Assembly (NCBI GenBank): GCA_016182795.1
Contig: JACPFW010000037.1
Location: 1 to 64,000, forward strand
Direction of reading: 5' to 3'
DNA: 64,000 bases
DNA from: Gemmatimonadota bacterium
Lineage (GTDB): Bacteria; Gemmatimonadota; Gemmatimonadetes; Gemmatimonadales; Gemmatimonadaceae
Positions 32,617 through 42,211 of the stretch are shown piece after piece; position 1 is the stretch's first letter; each line of letters opens with the position of its first letter. The notes beneath the pieces are model-generated. The model made no database searches, was not told where the DNA came from, and worked only from the letters and a program-made list of their open reading frames with translations. The position numbers were made by a program, and so were the translations under genes.

Positions 32617-34200
32617 ATGAACGCGTTCCTGTCGTCCATCAATTACAACGCCTGGATCGTTCCAGTCCTGCTGCTGCTGCCGGCTATCGGCGCGGTAGGA
32701 CTGTGGGCGCACGCGCTGCTGACGGCCAAGGACCCGGCCGAGAAGCGGTGGCGGGAAGTGCGGGTTCTGGCGTTCAGCTTCTTCGTGGTCGAGGCGATAC
32801 TCTCGCTCGGTCTGTGGTGGTCTCTCGATCCGGCGGCCGCCGGCTGGCAGGCGATGGTCGACCTGCCCTGGATTCCGCAGTGGGGCGTCCGCTTCGCGGT
32901 CGGGCTCGACGGCATCGCCATGGTGCTGGTGCTCCTCACCACGCTCATGATGCCGCTGGCGGTGCTCGGCAGCTGGACCAGCATCCGCACCAAGCCCCAC
33001 GCCTACTATGCCAACCTGCTGATCCTCACGGTCGGCATGCTGGGCGTCTTCTGCGCGCTCGACCTCGTGCTCTTCTACGTGATGTGGGAGATCATGCTGG
33101 TGCCGATGTATCTCATCATCGGCGTCTGGGGCGGGGAACGGCGGCTGTACGCGGCCATCAAGTTCTTCATCTATACGATGATCGGCTCGCTGCTGATGCT
33201 CGTCGCCATCCTGTACCTCGGCGCCGAGGCGTCGCGGGTCGGCGGCGCGCCGAACTTCAGCTATGACTTCATCCTGAACAACGTCCACCTCGACCCGACG
33301 ACCACGCTGTGGCTGTTCGGCGCGTTCGCGCTCGCGTTCGCGGTCAAGGTGCCGATGTTCCCGTTCCATACGTGGCTGCCCGATGCCCACGTTGAGGCGC
33401 CCACGGCCGGTTCGGTGATCCTGGCCGCGATCATGCTGAAGATGGGCACCTTCGGTTTCATCCGCTTCGCGCTCCCGTTGTTCCCGGGCGCCGCCATGAA
33501 TCCCTCGGTGCGCACGCTGATCGTGGCGCTGGCCGTCATCGGCATCGTGTACGGGGCGCTCGTCGCCATGGTGCAGCCTGACTTCAAGAAACTCGTGGCG
33601 TACTCGTCGGTCAGCCACCTGGGCTTTGTGATGCTGGGCGTCTTCGCGCTGACCACCGAGTCCATGCAGGGTGCGCTGATCGTCAACGTGAGCCACGGCG
33701 TGTCCACGGGCGCGCTGTTCCTCCTCATCGGCATGATCTACGAACGGCGCCACACGCGCATGATCGAGGACTACGGCGGTATCGCCAAGGTCGTGCCGAT
33801 CTTCGCGACGCTCCTGACCATCGTGTCGCTCAGCAGCATCGGCTTGCCGGGGACCAACGGGTTCATTGGCGAGTTCCTTGTGCTGGTCGGGTCGTATAAG
33901 ACCCAGCCCGTAGCGGCGGTGATCTCGGCCACGGTGGTCATCATCGCGGCCGTGTACCTGCTGTGGGCGGTACAGCGCATCATCTACCAGAAGCTGGCCA
34001 AGCCGGAGAACGAGTCCATGCAGGATCTCAACTGGCGTGAGATCGGCCTGCTGGTCCCGCTGGTCGCCGCCATCTTCTGGATTGGCATCTATCCCAAGCC
34101 CCTGCTCGAAAAGACTGAACCGGCCGCGCGCCGCCTCGTGACGTACGTTGAGTCCGCGGCGGGGAAGGCTCCGGTGACCGCCTCCAACCAGGCGCGATAA
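32617..34200 (+). CDS. nuoM: NADH-quinone oxidoreductase subunit M
   Basis: 527 residues with about 14 helices, antiporter-like. Proton-path residues are visible: Glu in VMWEIMLVPMYLIIG, Lys in FAVKVPMFPFHTWLPDAHVE, and Lys/His in KLVAYSSVSHLGFVMLG. It pumps protons within the membrane arm. The stop codon directly abuts the nuoN ATG. Confidence 0.97.
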   Translation: MNAFLSSINYNAWIVPVLLLLPAIGAVGLWAHALLTAKDPAEKRWREVRVLAFSFFVVEAILSLGLWWSLDPAAAGWQAMVDLPWIPQWGVRFAVGLDGIAMVLVLLTTLMMPLAVLGSWTSIRTKPHAYYANLLILTVGMLGVFCALDLVLFYVMWEIMLVPMYLIIGVWGGERRLYAAIKFFIYTMIGSLLMLVAILYLGAEASRVGGAPNFSYDFILNNVHLDPTTTLWLFGAFALAFAVKVPMFPFHTWLPDAHVEAPTAGSVILAAIMLKMGTFGFIRFALPLFPGAAMNPSVRTLIVALAVIGIVYGALVAMVQPDFKKLVAYSSVSHLGFVMLGVFALTTESMQGALIVNVSHGVSTGALFLLIGMIYERRHTRMIEDYGGIAKVVPIFATLLTIVSLSSIGLPGTNGFIGEFLVLVGSYKTQPVAAVISATVVIIAAVYLLWAVQRIIYQKLAKPENESMQDLNWREIGLLVPLVAAIFWIGIYPKPLLEKTEPAARRLVTYVESAAGKAPVTASNQAR

Positions 34201-35718
34201 ATGATCTTTGATCTTGCGAATCCCTCGCAGCTGATGCAGGCCCTCGGGCCTGACCTGCTGCTCATTGTCGGGGCCATGGTCCTGATGCTCTGGGCCGCCT
34301 GGCGGCCAGACTCCGACGAGCATCAGCGCACCATCGGCGTCGCCTCGCTCGCCCTCGTCGCGGCCACGATTGCGCTGGCCATCTTCTACGCCTCGCGCGG
34401 ATTGTCGTCGAGCCCGGGCGTCATTGCCGTCGACAACTTCCGCTGGGCCACCGATATCGTCTGCCTCCTGGGGGCGTTCGGCGCGATTGCGCTTGGCATG
34501 GAGTACAATCCGCGCGAGCGCATCCTGCCGGCGGAGTCGCACGTCCTCGTGCTGTTCGCCACGGCTGGCATGATGATGATGGCCGCCGCCCGCGACTTGA
34601 TGATCGTCTTCCTCGGCATCGAACTGATGTCGGTGGCCGTCTACGTGCTGGCCGGGTTGAACCGGAGCAGCAACAAGTCGGCGGAAGGCGCGCTGAAGTA
34701 CTTCCTGCTCGGCGCCTTCGCCAGCGCGTTCCTGCTGTACGGCATCGCGCTCATCTACGGGGCGACCGGATCGACGAACCTGAATGAGATCGGCATCCGG
34801 ATCATTCAGGGGAACTTCGTCGCCCACCCGATGGCGCTGGTTGGCACCGGCCTGCTGCTCGTCGGCTTCGGCTTCAAGGTCGCGGCGGCGCCGTTCCATA
34901 TGTGGGCGCCTGATGTGTACGAGGGGGCGCCGACGCCGATTACGGCGTATATGGCCACGGCGGTCAAGGCGGCAGCGTTTGCGACGTTTGTGCGCGTCTG
35001 GCTCGAGGCGCTCCCCGGCATGGGTGAGGCCTGGTTCACCCCCGTCTGGTGGCTCGCCGCCGTCGCGATGTTTGTCGGCAACACGGTGGCGCTGTCGCAG
35101 CGCAATCTCAAGCGGCTGCTGGCTTACTCGTCGATCGCGCACTCCGGCTACCTGATCATGGCGGTCGCCACGGGAACGCTGGCCGGATCGGCGGCGTTTC
35201 TCTTCTACATCGTGGCGTACACGCTGACGTCGTTCGGCGCGTTCGCGGTCGTCATCGCCGTGGGCACCAAGGGCGACGCGAACAACGAGATGGTGGACTA
35301 TGAAGGGCTCTGGCACGTGCGGCCGGGGCTGGCCGCGGCCATGGCGGTGTTCATGCTCTCCTTCATGGGCTTCCCGATCTTCGGCGGTATGGGCTTCTTC
35401 GCGAAGTGGTATCTCCTGATGGCGGCCATCGAGGCGCCTCGCCCGCTGACGACGCTCGCGGTCTTCCTGGTGCTGACCTCGGTGGTGTCCGCGGGCTACT
35501 ATTTGAATGTGGTGCGCGTGATGTTCATGAAGCCGCGCCCCGAAGGGGCGGTGGAGCCCGAGCGCTCGGGCCCACTGACGCGAGGCGTCATCTTCGCGAC
35601 GGCGTTGGCGATCCTCGTGCTCGGCCTCGTGCCGTCCCAACTGATCGGGTGGAGCCGCAACGGCGTTCCGCGAGCGCCGACGCAACAGGCGGCTTCGGCC
35701 GACTTGCCCGCGAAGTAA
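34201..35718 (+). CDS. nuoN: NADH-quinone oxidoreductase subunit N
   Basis: 505 residues with about 14 helices, antiporter-like. Key motifs are FLGIELMSVAVYVLAG, KYFLLGAFASAFLLYG, FKVAAAPFHMWAPDVYEGAP and RLLAYSSIAHSGYLIM. It is the last gene of the nuoA-N cluster and starts right after the nuoM stop. A hairpin follows nine bases beyond its stop. Confidence 0.97.
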   Translation: MIFDLANPSQLMQALGPDLLLIVGAMVLMLWAAWRPDSDEHQRTIGVASLALVAATIALAIFYASRGLSSSPGVIAVDNFRWATDIVCLLGAFGAIALGMEYNPRERILPAESHVLVLFATAGMMMMAAARDLMIVFLGIELMSVAVYVLAGLNRSSNKSAEGALKYFLLGAFASAFLLYGIALIYGATGSTNLNEIGIRIIQGNFVAHPMALVGTGLLLVGFGFKVAAAPFHMWAPDVYEGAPTPITAYMATAVKAAAFATFVRVWLEALPGMGEAWFTPVWWLAAVAMFVGNTVALSQRNLKRLLAYSSIAHSGYLIMAVATGTLAGSAAFLFYIVAYTLTSFGAFAVVIAVGTKGDANNEMVDYEGLWHVRPGLAAAMAVFMLSFMGFPIFGGMGFFAKWYLLMAAIEAPRPLTTLAVFLVLTSVVSAGYYLNVVRVMFMKPRPEGAVEPERSGPLTRGVIFATALAILVLGLVPSQLIGWSRNGVPRAPTQQAASADLPAK

Positions 35719-35726
35719 CCGCCGCC

Positions 35727-35751
35727 AACGCCTCGCTCTCCGCGAGGCGTT
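35727..35751 (+). terminator. Hairpin after nuoN, probable terminator
   Basis: AACGCCTCGC (35727-35736) pairs perfectly with GCGAGGCGTT (35742-35751) around a 5-base loop. No proper T-run follows, so it may act with Rho or only protect the 3' end. Confidence 0.55.
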
Positions 35752-35801
35752 GACGTCTCCGGCAGACTAAGTTTGACTCGTCCTCGACTCCTCATCCATC
35801 T

Positions 35802-37166
35802 ATGATCAACGCAGGCATCTTCCGCCAGTACGATATCCGCGGCGTCGTCGGTGACGACCTCACCATCGAGGCCGCCGAAGGGATCGGCCGTGGGTATGCC
35901 GCGGTGCTCGCCGAGAGAGGCATCAGCGGCGCCGTGGCCGTGGGCCGCGACAACCGCCACAGCGGCGCCTCCCTGCGCGACGCGCTCGTCAAAGGGCTCA
36001 CCGATTGCGGCGTCGATGTGGTGGACATCGGCATCGCGCCGACCCCGGTGCTGTACTGGAGCCTGCATCACGCCGGCGTCGTAGGCGGCATCCAGGTAAC
36101 CGGCTCGCACAACCCACCTGAGTTCAACGGCTTCAAGCTGAGCGTCGGGTCCACCTCGCTTCATGGCGACGGGATCCAACGGTTGTACCAGCTCATCGCC
36201 GGCAGCCGCAACGCCGCCACCAAGGGCACAGTGCGCACCATCGCGCCGATCAACGACTACGTGGCCGACATCGCCGCCCGCATTGGGCCGATCAAGCGGC
36301 CGATCAAGGTGGTGGTGGATTGCGGCAACGGGGTGGGCGCGCTCACCGCGCCGCAGGTGTGCAAGGCGCTTGGCGTCAACGCGGAGCTGCTGTTCGCCGA
36401 GAGCGACGGCAACTTTCCGAACCACCATCCCGATCCGACAGTCGTCGAGAATCTGCAGGATCTGATTGCCGCCGTCCGTCGCAGCGGCGCCGAACTCGGC
36501 ATCGGGTTTGACGGCGACGCCGACCGCATTGGCATCGTGGACGGGCAGGGGACCATCATCTGGGGCGACTACCTGCTGCTGCTGTATGCCCGCGATGTGC
36601 TGGAGCGGACCGGCAAGGGCCAGTCGATCATCTTTGACGTCAAGTGCTCGCAGGCGCTCCCCGATGCCATCCGCAAGGCGGGCGGCGAGCCATTGATGTG
36701 GAAGACCGGGCACTCGCTCATCAAGGAGAAGATGAAGGAGTTGCACGCGCCACTCGCCGGCGAGATGTCGGGGCACATGTTCTTCACGGAAGGCTTCTAC
36801 GGACACGATGACGCCGTCTACGGGGCCGCGCGACTGTTGCGCATCCTCGGCGACAGCGGCAAGCGCGTGGATGAACTGTTGGCCGACGTGCCGCGGTTCT
36901 TCAGCACGCCGGAGCTGCGCGTCGATTGCCCCGACGACCGCAAGTTCGAGATTGTCAGGGCGGCGCAGGAGCACTTCGCGAAGCAGCGCGAGGTCATTGC
37001 CGTGGACGGCGCTCGCATCTTGTACGGCGACGGGTGGGGGCTGATTCGGGCGTCCAACACGCAGCCCATTCTCGTCTGCCGGTTCGAGGCGCTCACCGAA
37101 GCGCGCCTCGCCGCGATTCGCGCCGAGGTGGAAGGGTGGCTGAAGACGCAGGGCGTCGGGGCGTAG
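35802..37166 (+). CDS. Phosphomannomutase/phosphoglucomutase
   Basis: 454 residues of the alpha-D-phosphohexomutase family. It interconverts hexose 1- and 6-phosphates for surface polysaccharide precursors. Active-site features are VTGSHNPPEFNGFK (phosphoserine loop), GFDGDADRIGI (metal), EMSGHMFF (sugar specificity) and RASNTQPILVCRFEA (phosphate). The domain start GIFRQYDIRGVVG resembles AlgC-type enzymes, so dual mannose/glucose use is likely but not provable. A possible TTGACT -35 lies at 35773. The next gene follows after one base. Confidence 0.92.
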   Translation: MINAGIFRQYDIRGVVGDDLTIEAAEGIGRGYAAVLAERGISGAVAVGRDNRHSGASLRDALVKGLTDCGVDVVDIGIAPTPVLYWSLHHAGVVGGIQVTGSHNPPEFNGFKLSVGSTSLHGDGIQRLYQLIAGSRNAATKGTVRTIAPINDYVADIAARIGPIKRPIKVVVDCGNGVGALTAPQVCKALGVNAELLFAESDGNFPNHHPDPTVVENLQDLIAAVRRSGAELGIGFDGDADRIGIVDGQGTIIWGDYLLLLYARDVLERTGKGQSIIFDVKCSQALPDAIRKAGGEPLMWKTGHSLIKEKMKELHAPLAGEMSGHMFFTEGFYGHDDAVYGAARLLRILGDSGKRVDELLADVPRFFSTPELRVDCPDDRKFEIVRAAQEHFAKQREVIAVDGARILYGDGWGLIRASNTQPILVCRFEALTEARLAAIRAEVEGWLKTQGVGA

Positions 37167-37167
37167 C

Positions 37168-39615
37168 GTGAGCACACGGCGGGCTCTCGCGCTTCTTGGC
37201 GCGGCGCTCGCCGTCGCGCTGGTGGCTGGCCGCCTGCTCGCCGGCGCCTACGCCGAGTGGGCGTGGCTCGACGCGCTCGGCGCCGGCGCGCTGTATCGGG
37301 CTCGGTTCACGGCGCTGACCCTGCTGCGCGGCGGGTTCTTCGTCTTCGCGTTCGTGTTCGCGTTTGCCAACCTGCTTGCCATGCGGCGATCCATTGTGTC
37401 GCTGGTGCTGCCGCGGCGCGTGGCCAATCTGCACATTGGTGAAGTGGTCCCGGCACGGGCGCTGACGCTCACCGCGGCCGTGCTGAGCGCGTTGATCGCC
37501 GCGGCCGTCGCCTTGCCGCAGAACGACTGGGTGGCGGTGCTGCGCGGGCGTTGGGCCACACCGGTTGGCGAGATTGACCCGTACCTCGGACGCGACATCG
37601 CGTTCTGGACCGCCTGGCTGCCGCTCGAGCGCGCGCTGCACGCCTGGACCGTGATGCTCGCCGCGGCCGTCGGGCTCACGGTGATCCTCCTCTACGCGCT
37701 GACCCCATCGGTGCAGTTTGCCCACGGCCGTCTGCACGTAAGCACGTGGGTACGGCGTCACTTCGCCGTCTACTCGGCGGTGCTGCTGCTCATCATCGCG
37801 TGGGGGTATCGCCTCAACGCGTTCGAGTTGCTGCTCAGCGGCACCGGCGCGCGGGAGGCGTTCACCGCGTTCGATCATCAGGTGCTGTATCCCTATCTCG
37901 TCGCCCTGAGCTTTGGCACCGCCGCCGTCGGCGTGATTGTCGCGTGGACCGGGTGGATTGGTCATCAGCGCGCCATGCTTGGCGCGTTGCTTGCAGTGCT
38001 GGTCGCCGGGCCGGTTGGGCGCGTGGCGCTGCCCCTCCTTGAGTGGCGCGTGGTGAATGACCGCGAGCGCGACGCCATCGAGCGACCGTACCGCAATTCC
38101 CGGCTGCTGTTCACACGTCGGGCGTTTGGGGTCGACGAGATCGTGCGCGGCGCGGCGGCCGATAGCCTGCGGCTCGCCGATTCGACCATCGCGCATCGGG
38201 TCAGCGGCTGGGATCCCGCGGCGCTCACGGTCGCGGCGCAAGATGAACCCGATTTCGTGGCGGCCACCAACGCGTTGTCGTGGATCGTGGTCGGCGGCGA
38301 TTCGCTGCGTGCGGTAATTCCGTTCAGCGGCGGCGTCGCTTCGGCGCCGCCGCACCGGTTGACGGTGCAGGAGGTGGATCCCGCCGACGCCGATGAGCGG
38401 GGCGCTCCGTGGCCCGCGGGCGCGAGCGCGTACGCAACGCTCGCACCGCTGGCGGTCGGGTTTGACGTTGAGCCCGTGAAGCTGATCGCCGACACGCTCG
38501 GTCATGTCGCCGCCCCGCCGTTTACGGACGGTTGGCGGCGGTTCGCGCTGGCGTGGGGCGTGCGACGCCTGCGTCTGGTGTTCGGGAATCCTCCCTTGCC
38601 GCACGAGCGGCTGCTGACGCGGCGCGACGTGCGTCAGCGGGTGCGGGCGCTGCTGCCGTTTTTCACCGCCGGCGCCACGCCGCAGGCGCTGGTGGCCCAC
38701 GACTCCCTCTGGTGGGCGGTGGAGCTGTTCAACGCCAGCTCAGATTATCCGCTCGCCGAGCCATTTGTACTCGGTGGGATGACACGCCGCTTGGCGCGCC
38801 CGGCCGGCACCGCCCTCGTCAACGCGCACAGCGGACGCGTGCAGGTGATCGTGCCGCGCCGCCCCGACGCCATGACGCGCTGGTGGCGCGACAAGCTGCC
38901 CGCGCTGTTTGTGACGCGCGAGGGCATTGACGCCGACGTGCTAGGCGCGCTGCCTCCACCCGTGGACCGAGCGGTGGTGCAGGGGAGCGTACTCGCGCGC
39001 ACCGGCTTCCGGGCGGACACGCTCTCCACGCGCCCGCTCTTCAAGGCTGACGATGCCGACGTGGAACTCCTCCCCGGGGCGCCGACGCCGTTCGTAAGCG
39101 CGGCGGCCGGCCATCCGCTGGCCTGGGGCGTGCCCGCCGTGGACGGCGTTGACCGCATGCGCGGCGTCTTTGTGGCGGTGGGCGGCGCGTATCCGCGCGT
39201 GGCGCTCGTCGAGCAACCCGATTCCGTGCGGTGGGCGTCGCTGCTGGACCGACTCCAGCGCGTGGCCGACTCGGCGGGCATCAGCCGCGGCAAGCGGCAT
39301 CCGCGGCGTGGTCGGGTGCAGGTGATTCCCACCGAACGCGGCGCGCTGGTCGTTCAATCGTTCTACGAGTGGGTGCCTGATCGGCCACCCACGCTCACGG
39401 GAAGCGTGAGTTGGCTGCGCGGTGCAACACGGGTCGGCGCGTCGCTTGCGGCCGTACAGGGTGAGGCGCCTCGCGTTGCGGAACCCGAGGGAAGACTGCG
39501 ACTGAGAATCGCTCGCATCTACGCCGCGCTTCAGGACGCGCTCCGCCGCGGCGATTGGAACGCGTTCGGCCACGCGATGACAGAGCTCCGCCGGGTCGCC
39601 GGCGACAGGAAGTGA
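37168..39615 (+). CDS. UPF0182 family membrane protein
   Basis: 815 residues from GTG 37168, one base after the mutase stop. The N-terminal 310 residues contain about seven transmembrane helices. The remainder is a large soluble domain. Family-like landmarks are EWAWLDALGAGALY, DPYLGRDIAFWTAWLPLE, and ERPYRNSRLLFTRRAFGVDE. UPF0182 proteins have no assigned function. The C-terminal part carries FYEWVPDRPPTLTGS and a charged tail. I see no catalytic motif. Confidence 0.75.
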   Translation: MSTRRALALLGAALAVALVAGRLLAGAYAEWAWLDALGAGALYRARFTALTLLRGGFFVFAFVFAFANLLAMRRSIVSLVLPRRVANLHIGEVVPARALTLTAAVLSALIAAAVALPQNDWVAVLRGRWATPVGEIDPYLGRDIAFWTAWLPLERALHAWTVMLAAAVGLTVILLYALTPSVQFAHGRLHVSTWVRRHFAVYSAVLLLIIAWGYRLNAFELLLSGTGAREAFTAFDHQVLYPYLVALSFGTAAVGVIVAWTGWIGHQRAMLGALLAVLVAGPVGRVALPLLEWRVVNDRERDAIERPYRNSRLLFTRRAFGVDEIVRGAAADSLRLADSTIAHRVSGWDPAALTVAAQDEPDFVAATNALSWIVVGGDSLRAVIPFSGGVASAPPHRLTVQEVDPADADERGAPWPAGASAYATLAPLAVGFDVEPVKLIADTLGHVAAPPFTDGWRRFALAWGVRRLRLVFGNPPLPHERLLTRRDVRQRVRALLPFFTAGATPQALVAHDSLWWAVELFNASSDYPLAEPFVLGGMTRRLARPAGTALVNAHSGRVQVIVPRRPDAMTRWWRDKLPALFVTREGIDADVLGALPPPVDRAVVQGSVLARTGFRADTLSTRPLFKADDADVELLPGAPTPFVSAAAGHPLAWGVPAVDGVDRMRGVFVAVGGAYPRVALVEQPDSVRWASLLDRLQRVADSAGISRGKRHPRRGRVQVIPTERGALVVQSFYEWVPDRPPTLTGSVSWLRGATRVGASLAAVQGEAPRVAEPEGRLRLRIARIYAALQDALRRGDWNAFGHAMTELRRVAGDRK

Positions 39616-39672
39616 CAGTCTTTCCCGAACTGTGACGCTGACCGTTGCGGCGTAGGAGTTTCTCCGATGTAC

Positions 39673-39682
39673 TGTCCGGACA
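39673..39682. promoter_or_regulatory. Palindrome upstream of the multihaem locus, possible operator
   Basis: TGTCCGGACA is a perfect 10-bp palindrome, followed two bases later by a related half-site GTCCGAC (39684-39690). It lies in the 167-base gap before the five-gene redox operon, about 100 bases from its first codon. No regulator can be named, and I see no convincing -35/-10 pair in the gap. Confidence 0.35.
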
Positions 39683-39782
39683 AGTCCGACTAAGATTGCG
39701 CCATCGGCCATCGCAGTTAAACGCTCCACTGCCGGGTGCCTCTGGTGCGCGACGCAGACGCATCACTCGGTGAACCAAGTGG

Positions 39783-40781
39783 ATGACCTCCAATCGGACG
39801 CGGATGAACCCGCGAAACGTCGCCCGCAAAGCGTTGCAGGGATTTCCACGCCGGGTCGCGCACGCGCCGGCGAGGCCTCGCGTCGTTATCACCACGCCGC
39901 GCGCGGCGCGCGCTGATCGAGCACGGAGCGTCAGGCTTCTGACGCTGACGCTGCCGCTGGTCGGCATCAACATCTGGGGGGCCTCGTACTACCTCAGTTC
40001 GCTGGCCGCGCGTGCGCGCCATCCTCTGCATCCGCTACTTCGCCCGTCGGGAACGATCGGCCAGAGCGCTGGCATCGCCGCGTTCGCCATATTCGTCTTC
40101 CTCTGGCTCTACCCGGCGCGCAAGAAATTCAAGCGCCTTGCCTTTACCGGCTCCGTTGGCAAGTGGCTCGACGTGCATGTCGCGTCTGCGCTGATGCTGC
40201 CGTTGCTGCTCGCCGTCCACGCGGCGTGGCGCTCCGATGGCGTGATCGGACTCGGACTCGTCGCCATGCTCGTCGTCATCGCCAGTGGCGTCGTTGGTCG
40301 CTACCTGTATACGCGCATTCCGCGCGCCAAGTCCGGCGTGGAGTTGACGCGGGATGAAGTCGCCTCAACCCGCGCCGAGCTGCTGTGCCGCCTCTCCGAG
40401 ACGACGGGTATAGCGGCACCGACGCTGGAGTCGACGCTCACGGCGGATGCCGAACGCGAGTCGCGCGGCCTGTTGGCCTCCGTCGCAGCCATGCTGCGCA
40501 ACGATCTCACCCGCCACCGTCGGCGGCACGAGCTGCGGCAGAAGTGGACCGCGCTGTCGACGGGCGACGGGCACACGTTGGCCGGGCGCGCCCTCGACGA
40601 GGCAGTGGCATTGGCCGACCGGGAAATGGCGCTGGACCAGCAGGTACGAATGCTCGAGGCGACGCACCGCGTGTTCAAGTTCTGGCACGTTGCCCATCGG
40701 CCGTTTGCCATCACCGCCCTCGTCGCCGTGCTCATCCACGTCGCGGTAGTGGTTTCGCTCGGTGCCACCTGGTTCTGGTAA
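39783..40781 (+). CDS. Putative diheme b-type cytochrome membrane protein
   Basis: 332 residues. About five hydrophobic segments (50-72, 92-110, 131-148, 154-172 and 306-328) surround a charged, helical cytoplasmic or periplasmic stretch (185-295). Two helices carry His pairs 14 residues apart: His132/His146 and His305/His319. Such spacing is what is seen in ferric-reductase-like and b-type cytochromes that bind two haems by bis-His ligation. GRYLYTRIP follows the fourth helix. It is the first gene of the redox locus, five bases before the flavoprotein gene. The role as quinol-linked electron entry is inferred. The first 45 residues are Arg-rich, so a later start is possible. Confidence 0.65.
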   Translation: MTSNRTRMNPRNVARKALQGFPRRVAHAPARPRVVITTPRAARADRARSVRLLTLTLPLVGINIWGASYYLSSLAARARHPLHPLLRPSGTIGQSAGIAAFAIFVFLWLYPARKKFKRLAFTGSVGKWLDVHVASALMLPLLLAVHAAWRSDGVIGLGLVAMLVVIASGVVGRYLYTRIPRAKSGVELTRDEVASTRAELLCRLSETTGIAAPTLESTLTADAERESRGLLASVAAMLRNDLTRHRRRHELRQKWTALSTGDGHTLAGRALDEAVALADREMALDQQVRMLEATHRVFKFWHVAHRPFAITALVAVLIHVAVVVSLGATWFW

Positions 40782-40786
40782 GCGCC

Positions 40787-42211
40787 ATGCTCTGGACGAC
40801 GCTCGGGTTCTTCGTGCTGACGGCCGTGATGATTCGGCTGCACCTGCGTGACGCGGGCGCGACGCGCTCGAGCGCGCCGGCCGCGAAGCCCACGCAACCG
40901 TGTCCGCGCTGTCAGGCACCGGCCGCGATCGGCAGCGCTTTCTGCCCCGGGTGCGGCGTGCCGCTCCAGACGTTTGAAGTGGTGCAGGCTCGCGTCGCGA
41001 CCGGCCCGGCACCGGTCGGTGGCGTTCCCAAGGCCGCCGTGCGCGCCGACATGTGCGTGGGGTGCGGAACCTGCGTGGCCGCGTGTCCGGAGGCGGGCGC
41101 TATTGCCCTCGTCGGCAAGCTGGCAACGGTGAACGACGCCCTCTGCCGTGGCCACGGCGAATGCGTGCGAGCCTGCCCAGTGGGTGCGATCAGCGTCACC
41201 ACGGGTCAGGCCGTGAACCGCGTGCGCGTGCCGTTGGTCAATGCAAACTTCGAGACGAATGTCCCCGGGCTGTACATCGTCGGCGAACTGGGCGGGCGTG
41301 GGCTAATCAAGAATGCGATCAACGAGGGCAAGCTCGCCGTCGAGCATGTGGCCGCTGTTCTGAGTGGCGCCGAGCCGCCGGACAGCGCGGAGCCGTACGT
41401 CGATGTGGCAGTCGTCGGGTCGGGGCCAGCCGGACTGAGCGCCGGCCTCGAGGCCATGCGTCGCGGGCTTTCGTGCGTGGTCATTGAGCAGGGATCGCTC
41501 TCCGACACGGTGCGCAAATACCCGCGTCACAAGCTGCTCCTCGCCGAACCGGTCCAGATTCCGCTGTACGGCGACCTGTGGATCGCGGATGCATCCAAGG
41601 AGACGCTGCTGCAAGTGTGGGAAACGATTGTCGCGAACACGGGTCTCCCCGTCCGCACGGGCGAGCGCGTGGATAGCGTGGTGCGTGACGGCGCATTCCT
41701 GCGCGTGCAGAGCGCGATCGGCTCGCAGCTCGCGCGCAAGGTGGTGCTGGCCGTCGGACGGCGCGGCACGCCGCGGCGTCTGGGCGTGTCGGGTGAGGAA
41801 CTCGACAAGGTCTTCTACGACATAGTGGAGATGGAGGCCTTCGCCGGCCAGCGCGTGTTGGTGGTCGGCGGGGGCGACAGCGCCATCGAGTCGGTGCTTG
41901 GACTGGCGAACCAGCCAGGTACCACGGTGACGCTATCGTACCGCGGGGCCGCGTTCGACCGCGTCAAGCCGCGCAATCAGGAGAAACTCGCACGGGCCAT
42001 CGAGGCCGGGAAGGTGACGTCGCTGCTCGGGAGCACCGTACGCGAGATCCGCTCGGACGTGGCCCTGCTCGACCTCAACGGCGAGACGACCATCCTGCCC
42101 AACGATTTTGTGGTGATTCGCATCGGAGGGGAGGCGCCTTACGCGATGCTAGAGCGGCTTGGCGTTCGCATCGTCGAGAAGGAACTCAGCACAGGCGCCA
42201 AGGCGGGATAG
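40787..42211 (+). CDS. Membrane-anchored [4Fe-4S] flavoprotein oxidoreductase, TrxB-like fold
   Basis: 474 residues. Order: one helix (1-20), zinc ribbon (Cys39, 42, 53, 56), a two-cluster ferredoxin (Cys90-X2-93-X2-96-X3-100; Cys120, His123, Cys126, Cys130), then TNVPGLYIVGELGGRG (158-173), then the FAD motif GSGPAGLSAG (211-220), and an NAD(P) motif [11 protein letters not shown]. In thioredoxin-reductase-like proteins the NVPGLY-GD block is at the C-terminus; here it precedes the FAD motif and the chain ends at the point where that block would follow. That implies circular permutation. No redox CxxC of thioredoxin reductase is seen. ATG 40787 was chosen because it gives the membrane helix. 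It likely connects NAD(P)H and haem proteins. Confidence 0.8.
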   Translation: MLWTTLGFFVLTAVMIRLHLRDAGATRSSAPAAKPTQPCPRCQAPAAIGSAFCPGCGVPLQTFEVVQARVATGPAPVGGVPKAAVRADMCVGCGTCVAACPEAGAIALVGKLATVNDALCRGHGECVRACPVGAISVTTGQAVNRVRVPLVNANFETNVPGLYIVGELGGRGLIKNAINEGKLAVEHVAAVLSGAEPPDSAEPYVDVAVVGSGPAGLSAGLEAMRRGLSCVVIEQGSLSDTVRKYPRHKLLLAEPVQIPLYGDLWIADASKETLLQVWETIVANTGLPVRTGERVDSVVRDGAFLRVQSAIGSQLARKVVLAVGRRGTPRRLGVSGEELDKVFYDIVEMEAFAGQRVLVVGGGDSAIESVLGLANQPGTTVTLSYRGAAFDRVKPRNQEKLARAIEAGKVTSLLGSTVREIRSDVALLDLNGETTILPNDFVVIRIGGEAPYAMLERLGVRIVEKELSTGAKAG

